DNA of 64,000 bases from Cyclobacteriaceae bacterium (GCA_958296015.1 CATQIH010000020.1:62001-126000); one strand, 5' to 3'; numbered from the stretch's first letter, positions 35,580 to 49,593 are shown. Numbers and translations are program-made. The notes: generated from the sequence alone by a model not told the origin.

Positions 35580-36278
35580 ATGGCAAAGCTAACAAAAAAA
35601 CAAAAAGAAGCTGCACAGAAGGTTGACCTGATGAAGCAATATTCTCTTCAAGATGCTGCGGCACTTGTAAAGGATATTACTTTCACAAAGTTTGACGCTT
35701 CTGTAGACTTAGATATAAACCTGGGAGTTGACCCCCGCAAGGCAGATCAAATGGTGCGCGGTGTTGTGGCACTTCCGCACGGTACAGGAAAAGACGTGCG
35801 CGTATTGGTGTTGTGTACCCCCGAAAAAGAAGCCGAAGCCAAAGAAGCCGGTGCCGACCATGTAGGGCTGGATGACTATATCCAGAAGATTGAAGGCGGC
35901 TGGACAGATATTGATGTGATCATTACCATGCCTACCGTTATGGCTAAAGTAGGTAGATTGGGTAGAGTTCTGGGTCCGCGTGGCCTGATGCCAAACCCTA
36001 AAGCAGGCACGGTGACAATGGACGTTGGAAAAGCTGTCAAAGAAGTGAAAGCGGGTAAGATTGACTTCAGAGTCGATAAGTTCGGTATCGTTCATGCCAG
36101 CGTAGGAAAGGTATCATTTGACCCGCAGCAACTTATTGATAACGCTGCGGAAGTCATACAAACAGTAAGCAAGCTTAAGCCATCATCTGCTAAGGGCACG
36201 TACTTTAAAAGTATTTACCTATCCAGTACGATGAGCAAAGGACTTCAAATTGATAAAAGCACTATACCAGGCATTTAA
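35580..36278 (+). CDS. rplA: 50S ribosomal protein L1
   Basis: Forms the mobile L1 stalk that assists release of deacylated tRNA. 232 residues, normal length; the segments [21 protein letters not shown] (written here as the family hallmark at about 122-142) and [22 protein letters not shown] are clear. It often represses its own operon by binding the mRNA; no obvious L1-site mimic was seen near the start. Two bases separate it from rplJ. Confidence 0.98.
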   Translation: MAKLTKKQKEAAQKVDLMKQYSLQDAAALVKDITFTKFDASVDLDINLGVDPRKADQMVRGVVALPHGTGKDVRVLVLCTPEKEAEAKEAGADHVGLDDYIQKIEGGWTDIDVIITMPTVMAKVGRLGRVLGPRGLMPNPKAGTVTMDVGKAVKEVKAGKIDFRVDKFGIVHASVGKVSFDPQQLIDNAAEVIQTVSKLKPSSAKGTYFKSIYLSSTMSKGLQIDKSTIPGI

Positions 36279-36280
36279 TT

Positions 36281-36817
36281 ATGACTAAGGAAGAAAAAGG
36301 GGCCTTAATAGAAAATCTGGCTGAAAAACTTAAAAATACTATGCATTTCTATATCGCTGACACCGGAGATTTGTCTGTAAAGCAAGTCAATGAGTTCAGA
36401 GAGTTGTGTTTCAAAAGAGGTATAGAGTATAAAGTAGTAAAGAATACACTGATTAAAAAAGCACTTGAGAGGCTTGATACCGATTATGAACCTTTTGATA
36501 AAATACTCAAAGGTAATTCAGGCATCATGTTTTCTCCTGAGATAGGCAATGCCCCGGCAAAGATAATTCAGGATTATCGTAAAAAAGATAAAAAGTCGAT
36601 AAAGCCTGCCCTCAAAGCGGCTTCCATCGATAGCGATCTTTTTGTAGGAGAGCACTATTTAGAAATGTTGAGTTCGTTGAAATCCAAAAACGAACTCGTT
36701 GGAGATGTCATCTCCTTACTGCAATCGCCTGCCAAAAATGTGGTATCTGCATTGCAAAGTGGCCAGCATATCCTTGCAGGACTGGTCAAAACGTTGTCCG
36801 AAAAAGAAGACAAGTAG
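36281..36817 (+). CDS. rplJ: 50S ribosomal protein L10
   Basis: Base of the L7/L12 stalk. 178 residues: the rRNA-binding N-terminal domain contains FREL and YKVVKNTLIKKAL, and the C-terminal helix that holds L12 dimers ends the protein. It starts two bases after rplA, so no L10 leader of the E. coli kind precedes it. Confidence 0.97.
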   Translation: MTKEEKGALIENLAEKLKNTMHFYIADTGDLSVKQVNEFRELCFKRGIEYKVVKNTLIKKALERLDTDYEPFDKILKGNSGIMFSPEIGNAPAKIIQDYRKKDKKSIKPALKAASIDSDLFVGEHYLEMLSSLKSKNELVGDVISLLQSPAKNVVSALQSGQHILAGLVKTLSEKEDK

Positions 36818-36866
36818 AATTTCATTAAAAGTTATAGTAGAATAATCAATATTAAATAGCGTTAAA

Positions 36867-37247
36867 ATGGCAGATCTGAAAGAATTCGCTGAACAGTTAG
36901 TCAACCTTTCTGTAAAAGAAGTAAACGAATTAGCTACAATCCTAAAAGAAGAATACGGCATCGAACCTGCTGCTGCTGCTGCGCCTATGGCTGCTGCTGC
37001 TGGTGGTGGAGGTGGCGAAGATGCAGCGGAAGAAAAAACTTCTTTTGATGTAGTCTTGAAAGCAGCCGGTGGATCAAAATTAGCAGTTGTGAAACTTGTT
37101 AAAGAGCTTACTGGTTTAGGATTGAAGGAAGCAAAAGAATTGGTTGATAGTGCTCCTAAAGAAGTGAAGCAAGGAGTAGCTAAAGATGAAGCTGAAGCTT
37201 TGAAAAAACAACTTGAAGAAGCTGGTGCGGAGGTAGAGGTTAAGTAA
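36867..37247 (+). CDS. rplL: 50S ribosomal protein L7/L12
   Basis: Multi-copy stalk protein that recruits translation GTPases. 126 residues: N-terminal dimerisation domain (about 1-32), an alanine- and glycine-rich hinge (about 37-56) and the C-terminal domain with [25 protein letters not shown] (about 70-94; family signature). A 49-base gap after rplJ and a 169-base gap before rpoB surround it; the latter holds small hairpins. Confidence 0.98.
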   Translation: MADLKEFAEQLVNLSVKEVNELATILKEEYGIEPAAAAAPMAAAAGGGGGEDAAEEKTSFDVVLKAAGGSKLAVVKLVKELTGLGLKEAKELVDSAPKEVKQGVAKDEAEALKKQLEEAGAEVEVK

Positions 37248-37281
37248 TTAAAGCGAAAATAGCAATATTACTTCGCTATTA

Positions 37282-37307
37282 GGCCTGGCAAGACAGTCAG
37301 GTCTTTT
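37282..37307 (+). terminator. Possible attenuator between rplL and rpoB
   Basis: A 6-bp stem, GGCCTG (37282-37287) with CAGGTC (37298-37303, one G-U pair), followed by four T residues. Just before it, AATAGC (37258-37263) can pair with GCTATT (37275-37280). The structure is weak, which suits a partial terminator that lowers rpoBC relative to the ribosomal genes, but this is inference. Confidence 0.4.
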
Positions 37308-37416
37308 CCTGTTTGTGCATATTTTTACCTCTCCTTTTGTTTAGTTTTGTTGCTACTCAGACAGCACATTGCCTGTCTTTTACTATCCAAGTATTTTACT
37401 AAAACATTAGAAAACT

Positions 37417-40400
37417 TTGGCTAACACAAAAAATTTCCCCAAACGAGTTAGTTTCTCTTCTATTAAGTCAGTGATAGATTATCCTGACTTTTTGGACGTG
37501 CAAATGCGCTCATTCGAAGAGTTCTTTCAAATTGATACACCTGCCGAGCAAAGGAATGATGAAGGGCTTTATAAGGTTTTTGCTGAAAATTTTCCGATCT
37601 CAGACTCAAGAGAAAACTTTGTTCTGGAATTTATAGATTATGTGGTTGACCCACCCAAGTATTCTGTTGACGAATGTATCGATAGAGGACTAACCTATGC
37701 CGTTCCGCTCAAGGCCAAACTACGGCTGTCATGCAATGATGAAGATAACGAAGAGTTTGAAACCATAGAACAAGAAGTGTTTCTTGGCAACATCCCATAC
37801 ATGACCGCAAAAGGGTCTTTTGTCATCAATGGAGCCGAGCGGGTTATTGTCTCTCAGTTGCACCGTTCTCCGGGCGTGTTCTTTGCGCAAAGCAAACATA
37901 CCAACGGTACAAAACTATATTCTGCCAGAATTATTCCGTTCAAAGGATCATGGATTGAGTTTGCTACGGATGTCAATAACGTGATGTATGCGTATATCGA
38001 CCGGAAGAAAAAGTTTCCTGTTACCACCTTGCTGCGCGCTATTGGTTATGGTTCTGACAAAGATATCCTTGATTTGTTTGGCCTGTCAGAAGAAATTAAG
38101 GCGACCAAAGCAAACCTGAAGAATATTGTCGGCAGAAAACTGGCTGCCAGAGTGCTTCGCACCTGGACAGAAGACTTTGTAGATGAAGACACAGGAGAAG
38201 TAGTTTCTATTGATAGAAATGAAGTGCTGCTGGAAAGAGATTCTGTGCTTACAGAAGAAGATACAGCCACAATCCTTGACTCCGGAACGTCTACGGTGAT
38301 TCTGCACCGTGAAGATGTGAACGTTACCGATTATTCTATCATCTATAATACACTTCAGAAAGACAACTCTAACTCCGAAAAAGAAGCGGTTGAGCAGATT
38401 TACCGCCAGCTCAGAAATACAGAAGCTCCTGATGAGCAAACAGCTCGTGATATTATTCAGAGCTTGTTCTTCAGTGATAAACGTTACGACCTGGGTGAAG
38501 TGGGAAGATACCGTATCAACAAGAAACTCAACCTTGAGATTTCTTCTGATGTGAGAGTGCTGACTACCGAAGATATTATCAGAATTGTGAAGTATCTGAT
38601 TGGTCTGATCAACTCCAGAGCCGTAGTAGATGATATAGATCACCTTTCCAATCGCCGTGTGCGAACTGTAGGTGAGCAGTTGTACGGTCAGTTTGGTGTA
38701 GGACTTGCCAGAATGGCCCGTACGATCAAAGAACGTATGAACGTGCGCGATAATGAAGATTTTAAGCCGGTAGATCTGATCAACGCCAGGACATTGTCTT
38801 CGGTGATCAACTCTTTCTTCGGCACCAATCAGCTTTCTCAGTTTATGGACCAGACCAACCCACTGGCAGAAGTGACGCACAAGCGTAGAATGTCTGCCCT
38901 GGGACCAGGCGGTTTGTCCAGAGAAAGAGCAGGTTTTGAGGTTCGTGACGTGCATTATACCCACTATGGTCGTTTATGTACTATCGAGACACCGGAAGGC
39001 CCAAATATCGGACTGATTTCGTCTCTTTGCGTACATGCCAAGATTAACCATATGGGGTTCATAGAAACTCCTTATCGTAAGGTGTCGGAAGGTAAAGTGA
39101 ATATGTCGGAAGACGTAATTTACCTGACGGCTGAAGAAGAAGATACCCATAACATTGCGCAGGCAAACGCCCCACTGGAAGATAGTGGTAGCTTTATAAA
39201 TCCAACCGTCAAGGCAAGGTACGAAGGCGACTTTCCGATTGTAGAGCCTGATGCCGTGTCATACATGGATATTGCTCCCAATCAGATTGTGTCTGTAGCC
39301 GCATCGCTTATCCCATTTCTGGAGCATGATGATGCTAACCGGGCTTTGATGGGATCAAACATGCAGCGCCAGGCCGTACCACTCTTACAACCACAAGCTC
39401 CGATTGTAGGAACGGGTCTTGAAGAAAGAGTAGCACTTGATTCCCGCACATTGGTAAGAGCGGAAGAAAACGGTGTGGTGCACTTTGTAGATGCCAACAA
39501 GATCGTGATGGAATATGATCTTACCGATGAGCAAAAACTGATAAGCTTCGACGACGAACTAGTCACCTATAAACTGACTAAGTTTAGAAGAACCAACCAG
39601 GATACCTGCATCAACCTGACACCCATTGTGCTGAAAGGAGAAAGAGTGAAAAAAGGACAGGCACTGTGCGATGGCTATGCCACCGAAAACGGAGAGCTTG
39701 CCTTGGGCCGAAATATGAAAGTGGCTTTTATGCCCTGGCAGGGTTATAACTTTGAAGATGCCATCGTGATTTCTGAAAAAGTGGTACGCGATGATATTTT
39801 CACCTCTATTCACGTAGAAGAGTTTGAGTTGGAAGTAAGAGATACCAAACGTGGCGAGGAAGAGTTGACCTCAGAAATTCCGAACGTTAGTGAAGACGCT
39901 GTGAGGAATCTGGATGAGAACGGCATTGTCAGAATAGGTGCTGAAATCAAAGAAGGCGATATCCTGATTGGTAAAATTACGCCAAAAGGAGAAACCGACC
40001 CGACACCTGAAGAAAAACTGCTGCGGGCAATATTTGGTGACAAAGCAGGCGACGTAAAAGATGCCTCGCTGAAAGCGTCTCCTTCACTGCGAGGTGTAGT
40101 CATTGATACCAAGCTATTCTCTCGTCCGAAAAAAGACAAGGATCTGAGAGCGAAAGCTAAAAAAGAAGTGGAAGCACTGAAAAGCAAATACAAGAAAGAT
40201 TTGCTCGGTATGCGTGCTCAAATGGTTAACAAACTGACCGGGTTGCTGGAAGGCACTCCTTCTCAGGGCGTGAAACATAAATTTGGCGATGAGGTACTGT
40301 CTAAAGGAGTGAAATTCAACCGCCAGAATATTGAGAACAATCTGTTTCCTGAAAAGAACATCTATCGGGATGAAAGTTCTTATAATGTTCCGGAAGAAGC

Positions 40401-41292
40401 CAATTTGCTCTCTGACCTGATCATGGAAGGCTGGACAAACGATGCTCATACCAACCGGCTCATTGCGTTTTTGGCTAAAAACTATAACCAGAAGCGGAAT
40501 GAGATTTCTGCCAGGTTCAAAAGAGAACGATTTACCCTGGAAGTGGGCGATGAACTGCCTGCTGGTATCGTACAACTTGCCAAAGTGTATGTAGCCAAAA
40601 AAAGAAAGCTCAAAGTTGGGGATAAAATGGCAGGTAGACACGGAAATAAAGGCGTGGTAGCCAGAATCGTACGTGACGAAGATATGCCTTTTATGGAAGA
40701 TGGAACGCCGGTTGACATCGTATTAAATCCGCTGGGTGTGCCTTCAAGGATGAACCTCGGCCAGATTTACGAAACAGTGCTGGGCTGGGCTGGAGAAAAA
40801 TTAGGCAAAAAGTACAGTACTCCGATCTTTGACGGTGCTACTCTGGCAGATGTTTCAGGAGAACTGAAGAAAGCTGGTTTGCCAGCTTACGGACGCACCA
40901 TACTATATGATGGCTTGTCAGGAGATAAGTTTGACCAGAAGGTGACAGTAGGTATCATTTACATGCTGAAACTAGGCCACCTTGTCGACGACAAAATGCA
41001 CGCACGTTCTATTGGGCCATACTCACTCATCACACAGCAGCCTTTGGGCGGTAAAGCACAGTTTGGTGGACAGCGGTTTGGTGAAATGGAAGTGTGGGCG
41101 TTGGAAGCCTTTGGTGCTTCTCATGTGTTGCAGGAAATCCTGACCGTCAAATCTGATGATGTTGTAGGACGGGCAAAAGCCTATGAGGCTATTGTGAAAG
41201 GTGAAAACCTGCCCAAACCTAATATTCCTGAATCTTTCAACGTATTGGTTCACGAATTAAGAGGATTGGCACTCGAAATTACATTAGATTAA
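37417..41292 (+). CDS. rpoB: DNA-directed RNA polymerase subunit beta, TTG start
   Basis: Forms one jaw of the polymerase and the rifampicin pocket. 1291 residues. The pocket reads [21 protein letters not shown]...LGPGG with the residues usual in sensitive strains. The active-site region [11 protein letters not shown] and the C-terminal [24 protein letters not shown] are intact. A stop codon lies three codons upstream in frame (37408-37410), and the next ATG would be about 30 residues inside, beyond the conserved [11 protein letters not shown] at 37417 is thus the only reasonable start. rpoC follows after 81 bases with a hairpin between. Confidence 0.98.
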   Translation: MANTKNFPKRVSFSSIKSVIDYPDFLDVQMRSFEEFFQIDTPAEQRNDEGLYKVFAENFPISDSRENFVLEFIDYVVDPPKYSVDECIDRGLTYAVPLKAKLRLSCNDEDNEEFETIEQEVFLGNIPYMTAKGSFVINGAERVIVSQLHRSPGVFFAQSKHTNGTKLYSARIIPFKGSWIEFATDVNNVMYAYIDRKKKFPVTTLLRAIGYGSDKDILDLFGLSEEIKATKANLKNIVGRKLAARVLRTWTEDFVDEDTGEVVSIDRNEVLLERDSVLTEEDTATILDSGTSTVILHREDVNVTDYSIIYNTLQKDNSNSEKEAVEQIYRQLRNTEAPDEQTARDIIQSLFFSDKRYDLGEVGRYRINKKLNLEISSDVRVLTTEDIIRIVKYLIGLINSRAVVDDIDHLSNRRVRTVGEQLYGQFGVGLARMARTIKERMNVRDNEDFKPVDLINARTLSSVINSFFGTNQLSQFMDQTNPLAEVTHKRRMSALGPGGLSRERAGFEVRDVHYTHYGRLCTIETPEGPNIGLISSLCVHAKINHMGFIETPYRKVSEGKVNMSEDVIYLTAEEEDTHNIAQANAPLEDSGSFINPTVKARYEGDFPIVEPDAVSYMDIAPNQIVSVAASLIPFLEHDDANRALMGSNMQRQAVPLLQPQAPIVGTGLEERVALDSRTLVRAEENGVVHFVDANKIVMEYDLTDEQKLISFDDELVTYKLTKFRRTNQDTCINLTPIVLKGERVKKGQALCDGYATENGELALGRNMKVAFMPWQGYNFEDAIVISEKVVRDDIFTSIHVEEFELEVRDTKRGEEELTSEIPNVSEDAVRNLDENGIVRIGAEIKEGDILIGKITPKGETDPTPEEKLLRAIFGDKAGDVKDASLKASPSLRGVVIDTKLFSRPKKDKDLRAKAKKEVEALKSKYKKDLLGMRAQMVNKLTGLLEGTPSQGVKHKFGDEVLSKGVKFNRQNIENNLFPEKNIYRDESSYNVPEEANLLSDLIMEGWTNDAHTNRLIAFLAKNYNQKRNEISARFKRERFTLEVGDELPAGIVQLAKVYVAKKRKLKVGDKMAGRHGNKGVVARIVRDEDMPFMEDGTPVDIVLNPLGVPSRMNLGQIYETVLGWAGEKLGKKYSTPIFDGATLADVSGELKKAGLPAYGRTILYDGLSGDKFDQKVTVGIIYMLKLGHLVDDKMHARSIGPYSLITQQPLGGKAQFGGQRFGEMEVWALEAFGASHVLQEILTVKSDDVVGRAKAYEAIVKGENLPKPNIPESFNVLVHELRGLALEITLD

Positions 41293-41307
41293 AATTATTC
41301 TGAAGAA

Positions 41308-41340
41308 GTTGCTGTTACATGATCAGTCAGTGACAGCAAC
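41308..41340 (+). other. Hairpin between rpoB and rpoC
   Basis: An 11-bp stem, GTTGCTGTTAC (41308-41318) with GTGACAGCAAC (41330-41340, one G-U pair), and an 11-base loop. No T-run follows, so it is not a terminator. It lies within the 81-base rpoB-rpoC gap and could be an RNase site, a stabiliser or a chance structure. Confidence 0.5.
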
Positions 41341-41373
41341 ATTTCACTTAACAATGATATTAAACTCTCTCTT

Positions 41374-44300
41374 ATGGCATTCAGAAAAAATAAAAAACTT
41401 TCCAATGATTTTTCTAACGTCACTATCAGTCTTGCTTCTCCCGAATCTATTTTAGAAAGTTCTCATGGAGAAGTAACACAGCCGGAGACGATTAATTACC
41501 GCACCTACAAGCCCGAAATGGGCGGTTTGTTCTGCGAACGAATCTTCGGGCCGGTAAAAGATTGGGAATGTCATTGTGGTAAATATAAACGTATTCGTTA
41601 TAAAGGCATCATTTGCGACCGATGTGGAGTAGAAGTCACAGAGAAGAAGGTACGTCGTGAGCGGATGGGGCATATTGAACTGGTAGTGCCGGTAGCTCAT
41701 ATCTGGTATTTCAGGTCGTTACCCAATAAAATCGGCTATCTGTTAGGCTTGCCTACCAAAAAGCTCGACCAGATCATTTATTATGAGCGATATGCTGTGG
41801 TGCAGCCAGGTGTGAAGGCAGAAGATGGTATCAGCTATCTCGACTTCCTGACAGAAGACGAGTACCTGGACATTATCGATAAACTGCCTGCTGATAATCA
41901 AAAGCTAGACGAAACAGATCCCAACAAGTTTATTGCCCGAATGGGTGCCGAAGCATTAGAAATGCTGCTGGCAAGGCTGGATTTGGATGATCTGTCGTAT
42001 AGCTTAAGACATCAGGCCGCTACTGATACCTCACAGCAAAGAAAAGCAGAAGCTTTGAAAAGGCTTAAAGTGGTAGAATCATTCCGTGATGCACGCAACC
42101 GTATTGAAAACCGTCCTGAGTGGATGATCATCAAGATGGTTCCCGTGATACCGCCCGAGCTAAGACCTCTGGTACCGTTGGATGGTGGCCGTTTTGCTAC
42201 CTCCGATCTGAATGATCTCTACAGAAGGGTAATTATTAGAAACAACCGTCTGAAAAGATTAATAGACATCAAAGCACCCGAAGTGATTCTTCGCAACGAA
42301 AAGAGAATGCTACAGGAAGCAGTGGATTCACTATTTGATAACTCCAGAAAAGTGAATGCCGTACGTTCCGATGGTAACCGTGCGCTGAAATCTCTAAGCG
42401 ATATGCTTAAAGGTAAGCAGGGACGTTTCCGCCAGAACTTGCTGGGTAAAAGGGTGGACTATTCCGGTCGTTCAGTAATTGTGGTAGGGCCCGAACTCAA
42501 AATGCATGAGTGCGGACTACCCAAAGATATGGCTGCCGAGCTGTTCAAACCATTTATTATCAGAAAGCTGATTGAAAGAGGTATTGTTAAAACCGTAAAG
42601 TCAGCCAAAAAGATTGTGGATCGCAAAGATCCTGTGGTATGGGATATTCTGGAAAACGTGCTAAAAGGGCATCCCGTTATGCTCAACCGTGCTCCTACAC
42701 TGCACCGTTTGGGCATCCAGGCATTCCAACCCAAGCTGATAGAGGGAAAGGCCATTCAACTGCACCCGCTGGTTTGTACTGCCTTCAACGCCGACTTTGA
42801 TGGCGACCAGATGGCAGTTCACGTACCACTTGGGCACGAAGCCATTCTGGAAGCTTCCATGTTGATGCTTTCTTCACATAACATTCTCAACCCAGCCAAT
42901 GGTGCGCCTATTACAGTACCATCTCAGGACATGGTATTAGGATTGTATTATGTGACCAAAGGCAGAAGAAGTACAGAAGACCACCCGATCAAGGGAGAAG
43001 GACTTGTATTTTACAATGCCGATGAGGTAATCATCGCCATCAACGAGGGTACCATCTCTAAACATGCGTATGTTAAGGTAAGGACAAAAGTAAGAAACGA
43101 AGAAGGGGAACTGAAAGACCAACTGGTAGAAACAGTAGCTGGAAGGATACTCTTCAATCAGCATGTGCCAGAAGAAGTAGGGTACGTCAATGAACTGCTT
43201 TCCAAGAAAAAGCTACAGCAGATCATTGCGCTGATTTTTAAAATATCAGGCATGTCCAGAACCGCGAAGTTTCTGGATGATATCAAAGAGCTTGGCTTCC
43301 AGGCTGCCTACAAAGGCGGTTTGTCCATTGGGCTTGACGATATTATTGTGCCTTCTGAAAAGAACAAACTGGTTGATCAGGCCAAAAGTGAAGTAGATGC
43401 TGTAAAAAACAACTACTATATGGGACTAATCACCGATAATGAACGATATAACCAGGTCATTGATATCTGGACAAGGGTGAACTCTCAGATCACCAACACA
43501 CTGATGAAGAAGATGGAAGAAGATAATCAAGGCTTCAACTCTATCTATATGATGATGCACTCAGGTGCCAGAGGTTCCAGAGAGCAAATTCGTCAGTTGG
43601 GCGGTATGCGTGGTCTGATGGCCAAGCCTCAGAAAAACCTGCAAGGTTCTGTGGGTGAGATCATTGAAAACCCGATTCTTTCCAACTTCAAAGAGGGGTT
43701 AGACGTTATTGAGTATTTCATCTCTACACACGGTGCAAGGAAAGGTCTGGCAGATACTGCCCTTAAGACAGCAGATGCCGGCTACCTCACTAGACGACTG
43801 GTGGATGTAGCGCAAGATGTAGTCATTCGTGAAGAAGATTGCGGAACCGTGCGTGGGCTGTTTGTTACGCCGCTGAAAGATAACGAAGAGATCGTAGAGC
43901 CGTTGTCAGAGCGTATTCTGGGAAGAGTTTCTGTATACGATGTATATGATCCCGTATCAGAAGAGTTGATCATAGAGTCTGGTAAAGAGATTACCGAAGA
44001 AATTGCTACAAGGATTGATAGCAGTGGTATCGAGGAAATGGAAATACGCTCGCCTTTGACCTGTGAAACCAGGAATGGCGTGTGTTCATTGTGCTACGGA
44101 CGAAACCTGGCAAGCGGACAGATGGTACAGGATGGAGAAGCTGTTGGAGTAATTGCCGCCCAATCTATTGGTGAGCCAGGAACTCAGCTGACCCTCAGAA
44201 CCTTCCACGTAGGGGGTACTGCCTCAAACATAGCAGTAGAAGCGACTATCAAATCTAAGTTTGATGGTATTATAGAGTTTGAGGAGCTACGCACTATTGT

Positions 44301-45729
44301 CACCACCAACGACGAAGGAGATAAGAAAGAGGTGGTTATGGGGAGATCGGGAGAAATTAAGATTGTGGACGAGAAGTCTGGCAAAGTGCTCTCTAACAAC
44401 AACATCCCCTACGGTGCATTCCTGAAGGTGAAAGAAGGAGAGAAGATAGCAAAAGGACAGGAAATATGCTACTGGGACCCTTACAATGCGGTGATCATGT
44501 CTGAGTTTAATGGTGTCATTGAATTTGACTCTATTGAGCAGGGAATTACCTACAAAGAAGAGTATGATGAGCAAACCGGGCACAGAGAGAAAGTAATCAC
44601 AGAAACACGTGACAAAGCTAAAAACCCTGCGATCATGGTCAAAACATCCAGCAAAGAAGCAGACAACCCGCTGGGCGTTAGCCTGGAAGGTAGCCTGAAG
44701 GCTTACAATATTCCAGTAGGTGCGCACTTAGCGGTGGATGTAGGCGTAAAAGTAAAAGCTGGTCAGGTGATTGCTAAAATCCCAAGAACGATGAGTAAAT
44801 CACGGGATATTACGGGTGGTTTGCCAAGGGTGACAGAGCTTTTTGAAGCCAGGAACCCTTCAAATCCTGCGGTGGTAAGCGAGATCAATGGCGTTGTCTC
44901 TTATGGGGGCATCAAGCGTGGTAATCGGGAAATCTTTATTGAATCGAAAGATGGCGTGAAGAAGCGATACCTAGTGCCTCTGTCAAAACATATCCTGGTG
45001 CAGGACAATGACTTCGTGAAGGCAGGTATGCCATTGTCTGATGGTGCGATCACACCTTCGGATATTCTGGCCATTAAAGGCCCGACTGCGGTACAGGAAT
45101 ACCTGGTCAACGAAATACAGGAAGTGTACCGACTACAAGGTGTGAAGATTAACGACAAGCATATTGAGGTTATCGTAGGCCAGATGATGCAGAAAGTAGA
45201 CATTATCGATGCAGGAGATACCAGCTTCCTGGTGAATCAGGTGGTAGATAAGTTTGCCTTCAGAGAAGAAAACGATGTAGTGCTGGACAAAAAAGTGGTG
45301 ATGGAGGCTGGAGACTCAGCTTTGTTGAAACCTGGTATGATCATTACCAGCCGACAGCTCAGAGATGAAAACTCCAAACTGAAGCGTCAGGATAAAAATA
45401 TTGTCCAGGTAAGGGACGCTCAGCCAGCAGTAGCAGGACCAACCTTGCAGGGTATTACCCAGGCATCTTTGGGAACAGAAAGCTTTATTTCTGCCGCATC
45501 TTTCCAGGAAACAACAAAAGTTTTGAGCGAAGCTGCGATTAGAGGTAAAACTGATTCGCTGAACGGACTTAAAGAGAACGTGATTGTCGGTCATTTGATA
45601 CCTGCTGGTACTGGTCTGCGAAAATACAATGACATCATTGTAGGTTCTAAGGAAGAGTACGAAGTACTGAAAGCTTCTCGGGAAGGACGTAGAGAGAATG
45701 TCAGGGCAACATTAGAGACAAATAACTAA
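41374..45729 (+). CDS. rpoC: DNA-directed RNA polymerase subunit beta'
   Basis: Catalytic subunit. 1451 residues. The N-terminal zinc ribbon uses Cys 66, 68, 81 and 84 (CHCGKY...CDRCG). The Mg-binding NADFDGD is at 472-478. The second zinc site has Cys 897, 904 and 907 ([14 protein letters not shown]) with a further upstream cysteine in DCGTVRG. The region about 985-1110 carries an insertion between the trigger-loop part ([16 protein letters not shown]) and the C-terminal part, as in other Bacteroidota. It is followed after 13 bases by a DUF3467 gene. Confidence 0.99.
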   Translation: MAFRKNKKLSNDFSNVTISLASPESILESSHGEVTQPETINYRTYKPEMGGLFCERIFGPVKDWECHCGKYKRIRYKGIICDRCGVEVTEKKVRRERMGHIELVVPVAHIWYFRSLPNKIGYLLGLPTKKLDQIIYYERYAVVQPGVKAEDGISYLDFLTEDEYLDIIDKLPADNQKLDETDPNKFIARMGAEALEMLLARLDLDDLSYSLRHQAATDTSQQRKAEALKRLKVVESFRDARNRIENRPEWMIIKMVPVIPPELRPLVPLDGGRFATSDLNDLYRRVIIRNNRLKRLIDIKAPEVILRNEKRMLQEAVDSLFDNSRKVNAVRSDGNRALKSLSDMLKGKQGRFRQNLLGKRVDYSGRSVIVVGPELKMHECGLPKDMAAELFKPFIIRKLIERGIVKTVKSAKKIVDRKDPVVWDILENVLKGHPVMLNRAPTLHRLGIQAFQPKLIEGKAIQLHPLVCTAFNADFDGDQMAVHVPLGHEAILEASMLMLSSHNILNPANGAPITVPSQDMVLGLYYVTKGRRSTEDHPIKGEGLVFYNADEVIIAINEGTISKHAYVKVRTKVRNEEGELKDQLVETVAGRILFNQHVPEEVGYVNELLSKKKLQQIIALIFKISGMSRTAKFLDDIKELGFQAAYKGGLSIGLDDIIVPSEKNKLVDQAKSEVDAVKNNYYMGLITDNERYNQVIDIWTRVNSQITNTLMKKMEEDNQGFNSIYMMMHSGARGSREQIRQLGGMRGLMAKPQKNLQGSVGEIIENPILSNFKEGLDVIEYFISTHGARKGLADTALKTADAGYLTRRLVDVAQDVVIREEDCGTVRGLFVTPLKDNEEIVEPLSERILGRVSVYDVYDPVSEELIIESGKEITEEIATRIDSSGIEEMEIRSPLTCETRNGVCSLCYGRNLASGQMVQDGEAVGVIAAQSIGEPGTQLTLRTFHVGGTASNIAVEATIKSKFDGIIEFEELRTIVTTNDEGDKKEVVMGRSGEIKIVDEKSGKVLSNNNIPYGAFLKVKEGEKIAKGQEICYWDPYNAVIMSEFNGVIEFDSIEQGITYKEEYDEQTGHREKVITETRDKAKNPAIMVKTSSKEADNPLGVSLEGSLKAYNIPVGAHLAVDVGVKVKAGQVIAKIPRTMSKSRDITGGLPRVTELFEARNPSNPAVVSEINGVVSYGGIKRGNREIFIESKDGVKKRYLVPLSKHILVQDNDFVKAGMPLSDGAITPSDILAIKGPTAVQEYLVNEIQEVYRLQGVKINDKHIEVIVGQMMQKVDIIDAGDTSFLVNQVVDKFAFREENDVVLDKKVVMEAGDSALLKPGMIITSRQLRDENSKLKRQDKNIVQVRDAQPAVAGPTLQGITQASLGTESFISAASFQETTKVLSEAAIRGKTDSLNGLKENVIVGHLIPAGTGLRKYNDIIVGSKEEYEVLKASREGRRENVRATLETNN

Positions 45730-45742
45730 TAAGCTTACATTA

Positions 45743-46084
45743 ATGGCTGAGGATTATAAAGAAACAGATAAAAGTGGTAATCAAAAGAAAAACCAGATAA
45801 ACGTTGAACTTTCTGAAGATGTTGCTGAAGGAGAATATGTGAATCTGGCTACCATTGCACATTCCAATAGCGAATTTGTCATCGACTTTATCCGGTTGAT
45901 GCCGGGAACGCCGAAAGCCAAAGTGAAGTCTCGTGTGATTATTACGCCAGAACATGCCAAACGGCTGTTGTATGCCCTGGGAGATAATATAGATAAATTT
46001 GAGGAAGCTTTTGGTCCCATCAAACCAACCGATGGGACCAACAGGTTTCCAATAAATTTTGGCGGAACAATGGGTGAAGCCTAG
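45743..46084 (+). CDS. DUF3467 family protein
   Basis: 113 residues, soluble, function unknown. The core (about 20-95) has INVELSEDVAEGEYVNLATIAHS, EFVIDFIRLMPGTPKAKVKSRVIITPEHAKRLLYALGDNI and ends F-EEAFGPI; it matches the DUF3467 family, found in Bacteroidota next to RNA polymerase genes. It begins 13 bases after rpoC and has no promoter of its own, which suggests co-expression with polymerase. The start of the protein is charged and probably disordered. Confidence 0.88.
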   Translation: MAEDYKETDKSGNQKKNQINVELSEDVAEGEYVNLATIAHSNSEFVIDFIRLMPGTPKAKVKSRVIITPEHAKRLLYALGDNIDKFEEAFGPIKPTDGTNRFPINFGGTMGEA

Positions 46085-46100
46085 TTTACAAAAGATATTT

Positions 46101-46131
46101 TTGTGTTATCAAAGTTATTTCAATAGATTTG
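46101..46131 (+). promoter_or_regulatory. Promoter of the rpsL-rpsG-fusA-rpsJ (str) unit
   Basis: TTG at 46101-46103, a 20-base spacer and TAGATTTG at 46124-46131, a full consensus match. It lies in the 87-base gap between the DUF3467 gene and rpsL. Confidence 0.75.
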
Positions 46132-46171
46132 CACCTCAAATTTGAAAATTAGATAAATATAATAAAAGTTA

Positions 46172-46546
46172 ATGCCAACTATTCAGCAGTTAGTTAGAAA
46201 GGGGAGGAAAAAACTTACATCTAAGTCAAAGTCACCTGCTTTAGATGCTTGTCCTCAGCGCAGAGGCGTATGTACGCGTGTATATACCACAACGCCAAAG
46301 AAACCTAATTCCGCCATGCGGAAAGTAGCAAGGGTGCGGCTTACCAATGGTAGAGAGGTAAACGCTTACATTCCAGGTGAAGGACACAACCTACAGGAAC
46401 ACTCGATTGTGCTGATCCGTGGAGGCAGGGTAAAAGATTTGCCAGGCGTTCGGTACCATATCATCCGGGGTGCCCTGGACACAGCAGGCGTGAGTGGAAG
46501 GCTACAGGCAAGATCTAAGTATGGTGCAAAAAAACCTAAAAAATAA
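46172..46546 (+). CDS. rpsL: 30S ribosomal protein S12
   Basis: Decoding-centre protein, the classical streptomycin target. 124 residues. Both lysines in the loops TTPKKPNS and [13 protein letters not shown] are present, which is the unmutated, streptomycin-sensitive form. First gene of the str unit, 40 bases downstream of a promoter box; rpsG follows after nine bases. Confidence 0.98.
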   Translation: MPTIQQLVRKGRKKLTSKSKSPALDACPQRRGVCTRVYTTTPKKPNSAMRKVARVRLTNGREVNAYIPGEGHNLQEHSIVLIRGGRVKDLPGVRYHIIRGALDTAGVSGRLQARSKYGAKKPKK

Positions 46547-46555
46547 TCCGTTAAG

Positions 46556-47023
46556 ATGAGGAAAGCTAAACCTAAAAAGAGATATGTGTTACCTGACCCT
46601 AAGTTTCATGATACTTTGGTCACCAGGTTTGTCAATTGTTTGATGGAAGATGGTAAAAAAAGCACTGCTTATACTATCTTTTATAAGGCTGTTCAGAACG
46701 TTGAAGAGAAGACAAAAGAAAATGGCCTTGAAATATGGAAAAAGGCATTGAACAATATCATTCCTGCTGTAGAGGTAAAAAGCAGAAGAGTGGGGGGTGC
46801 TACTTTTCAGGTTCCTATGGAAGTGCGGCCAAGCCGTAAGACCTCTCTAGGAATCAAATGGATGATTTTGTATGCCAGAAAAAGAGGAGAAAAGACGATG
46901 GTAGACCGTCTGGCAGGTGAAATTATTGCTGCCTCTAAAGGTGAAGGAGCTGCGGTAAAGAAAAAAGACGACACCCACAGAATGGCTGACGCTAATAAAG
47001 CATTTTCGCATTTTAGATTCTAA
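46556..47023 (+). CDS. rpsG: 30S ribosomal protein S7
   Basis: Initiates assembly of the 30S head and contacts E-site tRNA. 155 residues; typical blocks are [20 protein letters not shown]-like (about 22-41) and [20 protein letters not shown]. In E. coli S7 represses the str operon through the S12-S7 gap; here that gap is only nine bases, too small for such a site. fusA follows after seven bases. Confidence 0.98.
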   Translation: MRKAKPKKRYVLPDPKFHDTLVTRFVNCLMEDGKKSTAYTIFYKAVQNVEEKTKENGLEIWKKALNNIIPAVEVKSRRVGGATFQVPMEVRPSRKTSLGIKWMILYARKRGEKTMVDRLAGEIIAASKGEGAAVKKKDDTHRMADANKAFSHFRF

Positions 47024-47030
47024 TGAACTT

Positions 47031-49154
<2,124 letters not shown>

Positions 49155-49176
49155 TCAAAATATTATATAATTAGGG

Positions 49177-49482
49177 ATGAATCAGAAAATCAGAATAAAA
49201 CTAAAATCTTACGATCATAATTTGGTAGATAAGTCTTCAGAAAAGATTGTACGTGCCGTAAAAACTACAGGAGCTGTGGTTAGCGGTCCTATTCCACTTC
49301 CTACAAGGAAGGAAATTTTTACTGTTTTGAAATCACCACACGTCAACAAAAAAGCGCGTGAGCAGTTTCAGCTTTGTACCTACAAAAGGTTAGTAGACAT
49401 CTATTCGAGCAGCACTAAAACAGTGGATGCACTTATGAAGCTTGAGCTACCAAGTGGGGTAGATGTTGAAATAAAAGTATAA
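49177..49482 (+). CDS. rpsJ: 30S ribosomal protein S10
   Basis: Part of the 30S head; also the NusE partner of NusB in antitermination. 101 residues, normal. The signature [12 protein letters not shown]...[15 protein letters not shown] is complete. Here S10 closes the str unit: a strong terminator follows 19 bases downstream and a new promoter drives rplC, so S10 is not the first gene of its usual operon. Confidence 0.98.
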   Translation: MNQKIRIKLKSYDHNLVDKSSEKIVRAVKTTGAVVSGPIPLPTRKEIFTVLKSPHVNKKAREQFQLCTYKRLVDIYSSSTKTVDALMKLELPSGVDVEIKV

Positions 49483-49501
49483 AAAATATTACTTATTTGC
49501 T

Positions 49502-49538
49502 AAGAACCAATTCTACCTATAGAATTGGTTCTTTTTTT
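49502..49538 (+). terminator. Strong terminator between rpsJ and rplC
   Basis: Perfect 14-bp stem, 49502-49515 with 49520-49533, core AGAACCAATTCTA/TAGAATTGGTTCT, a 4-base loop and a T-run of seven (49532-49538). It ends the str transcript. Confidence 0.92.
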
Positions 49539-49593
49539 ATAGTGATTAGCAAAAAAAGCTGCGTGTACCTATAATAAATGTCAGAAGAACGTT

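Noticed and set aside
37313-37349. Promoter before rpoB (TTG at 37313, TAGTTTTG at 37342)
   Set aside because: The box fits but the spacer is 26 bases, outside the range seen for the other promoters here; not strong enough to list.
38086-38964. 292-codon open frame on the minus strand opposite rpoB
   Set aside because: It lies wholly within rpoB, has no recognisable domain, and is explained by the codon use of the real gene.
46087-46103. Small AT-only hairpin after the DUF3467 gene as a terminator
   Set aside because: The stem has almost only A-T pairs, is short, and no T-run follows; it overlaps the TTG of the rpsL promoter.
46172-46546. Streptomycin or rifampicin resistance mutations in rpsL or rpoB
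   Set aside because: Both loop lysines in S12 and the rifampicin-pocket residues visible in RpoB are the ordinary ones.
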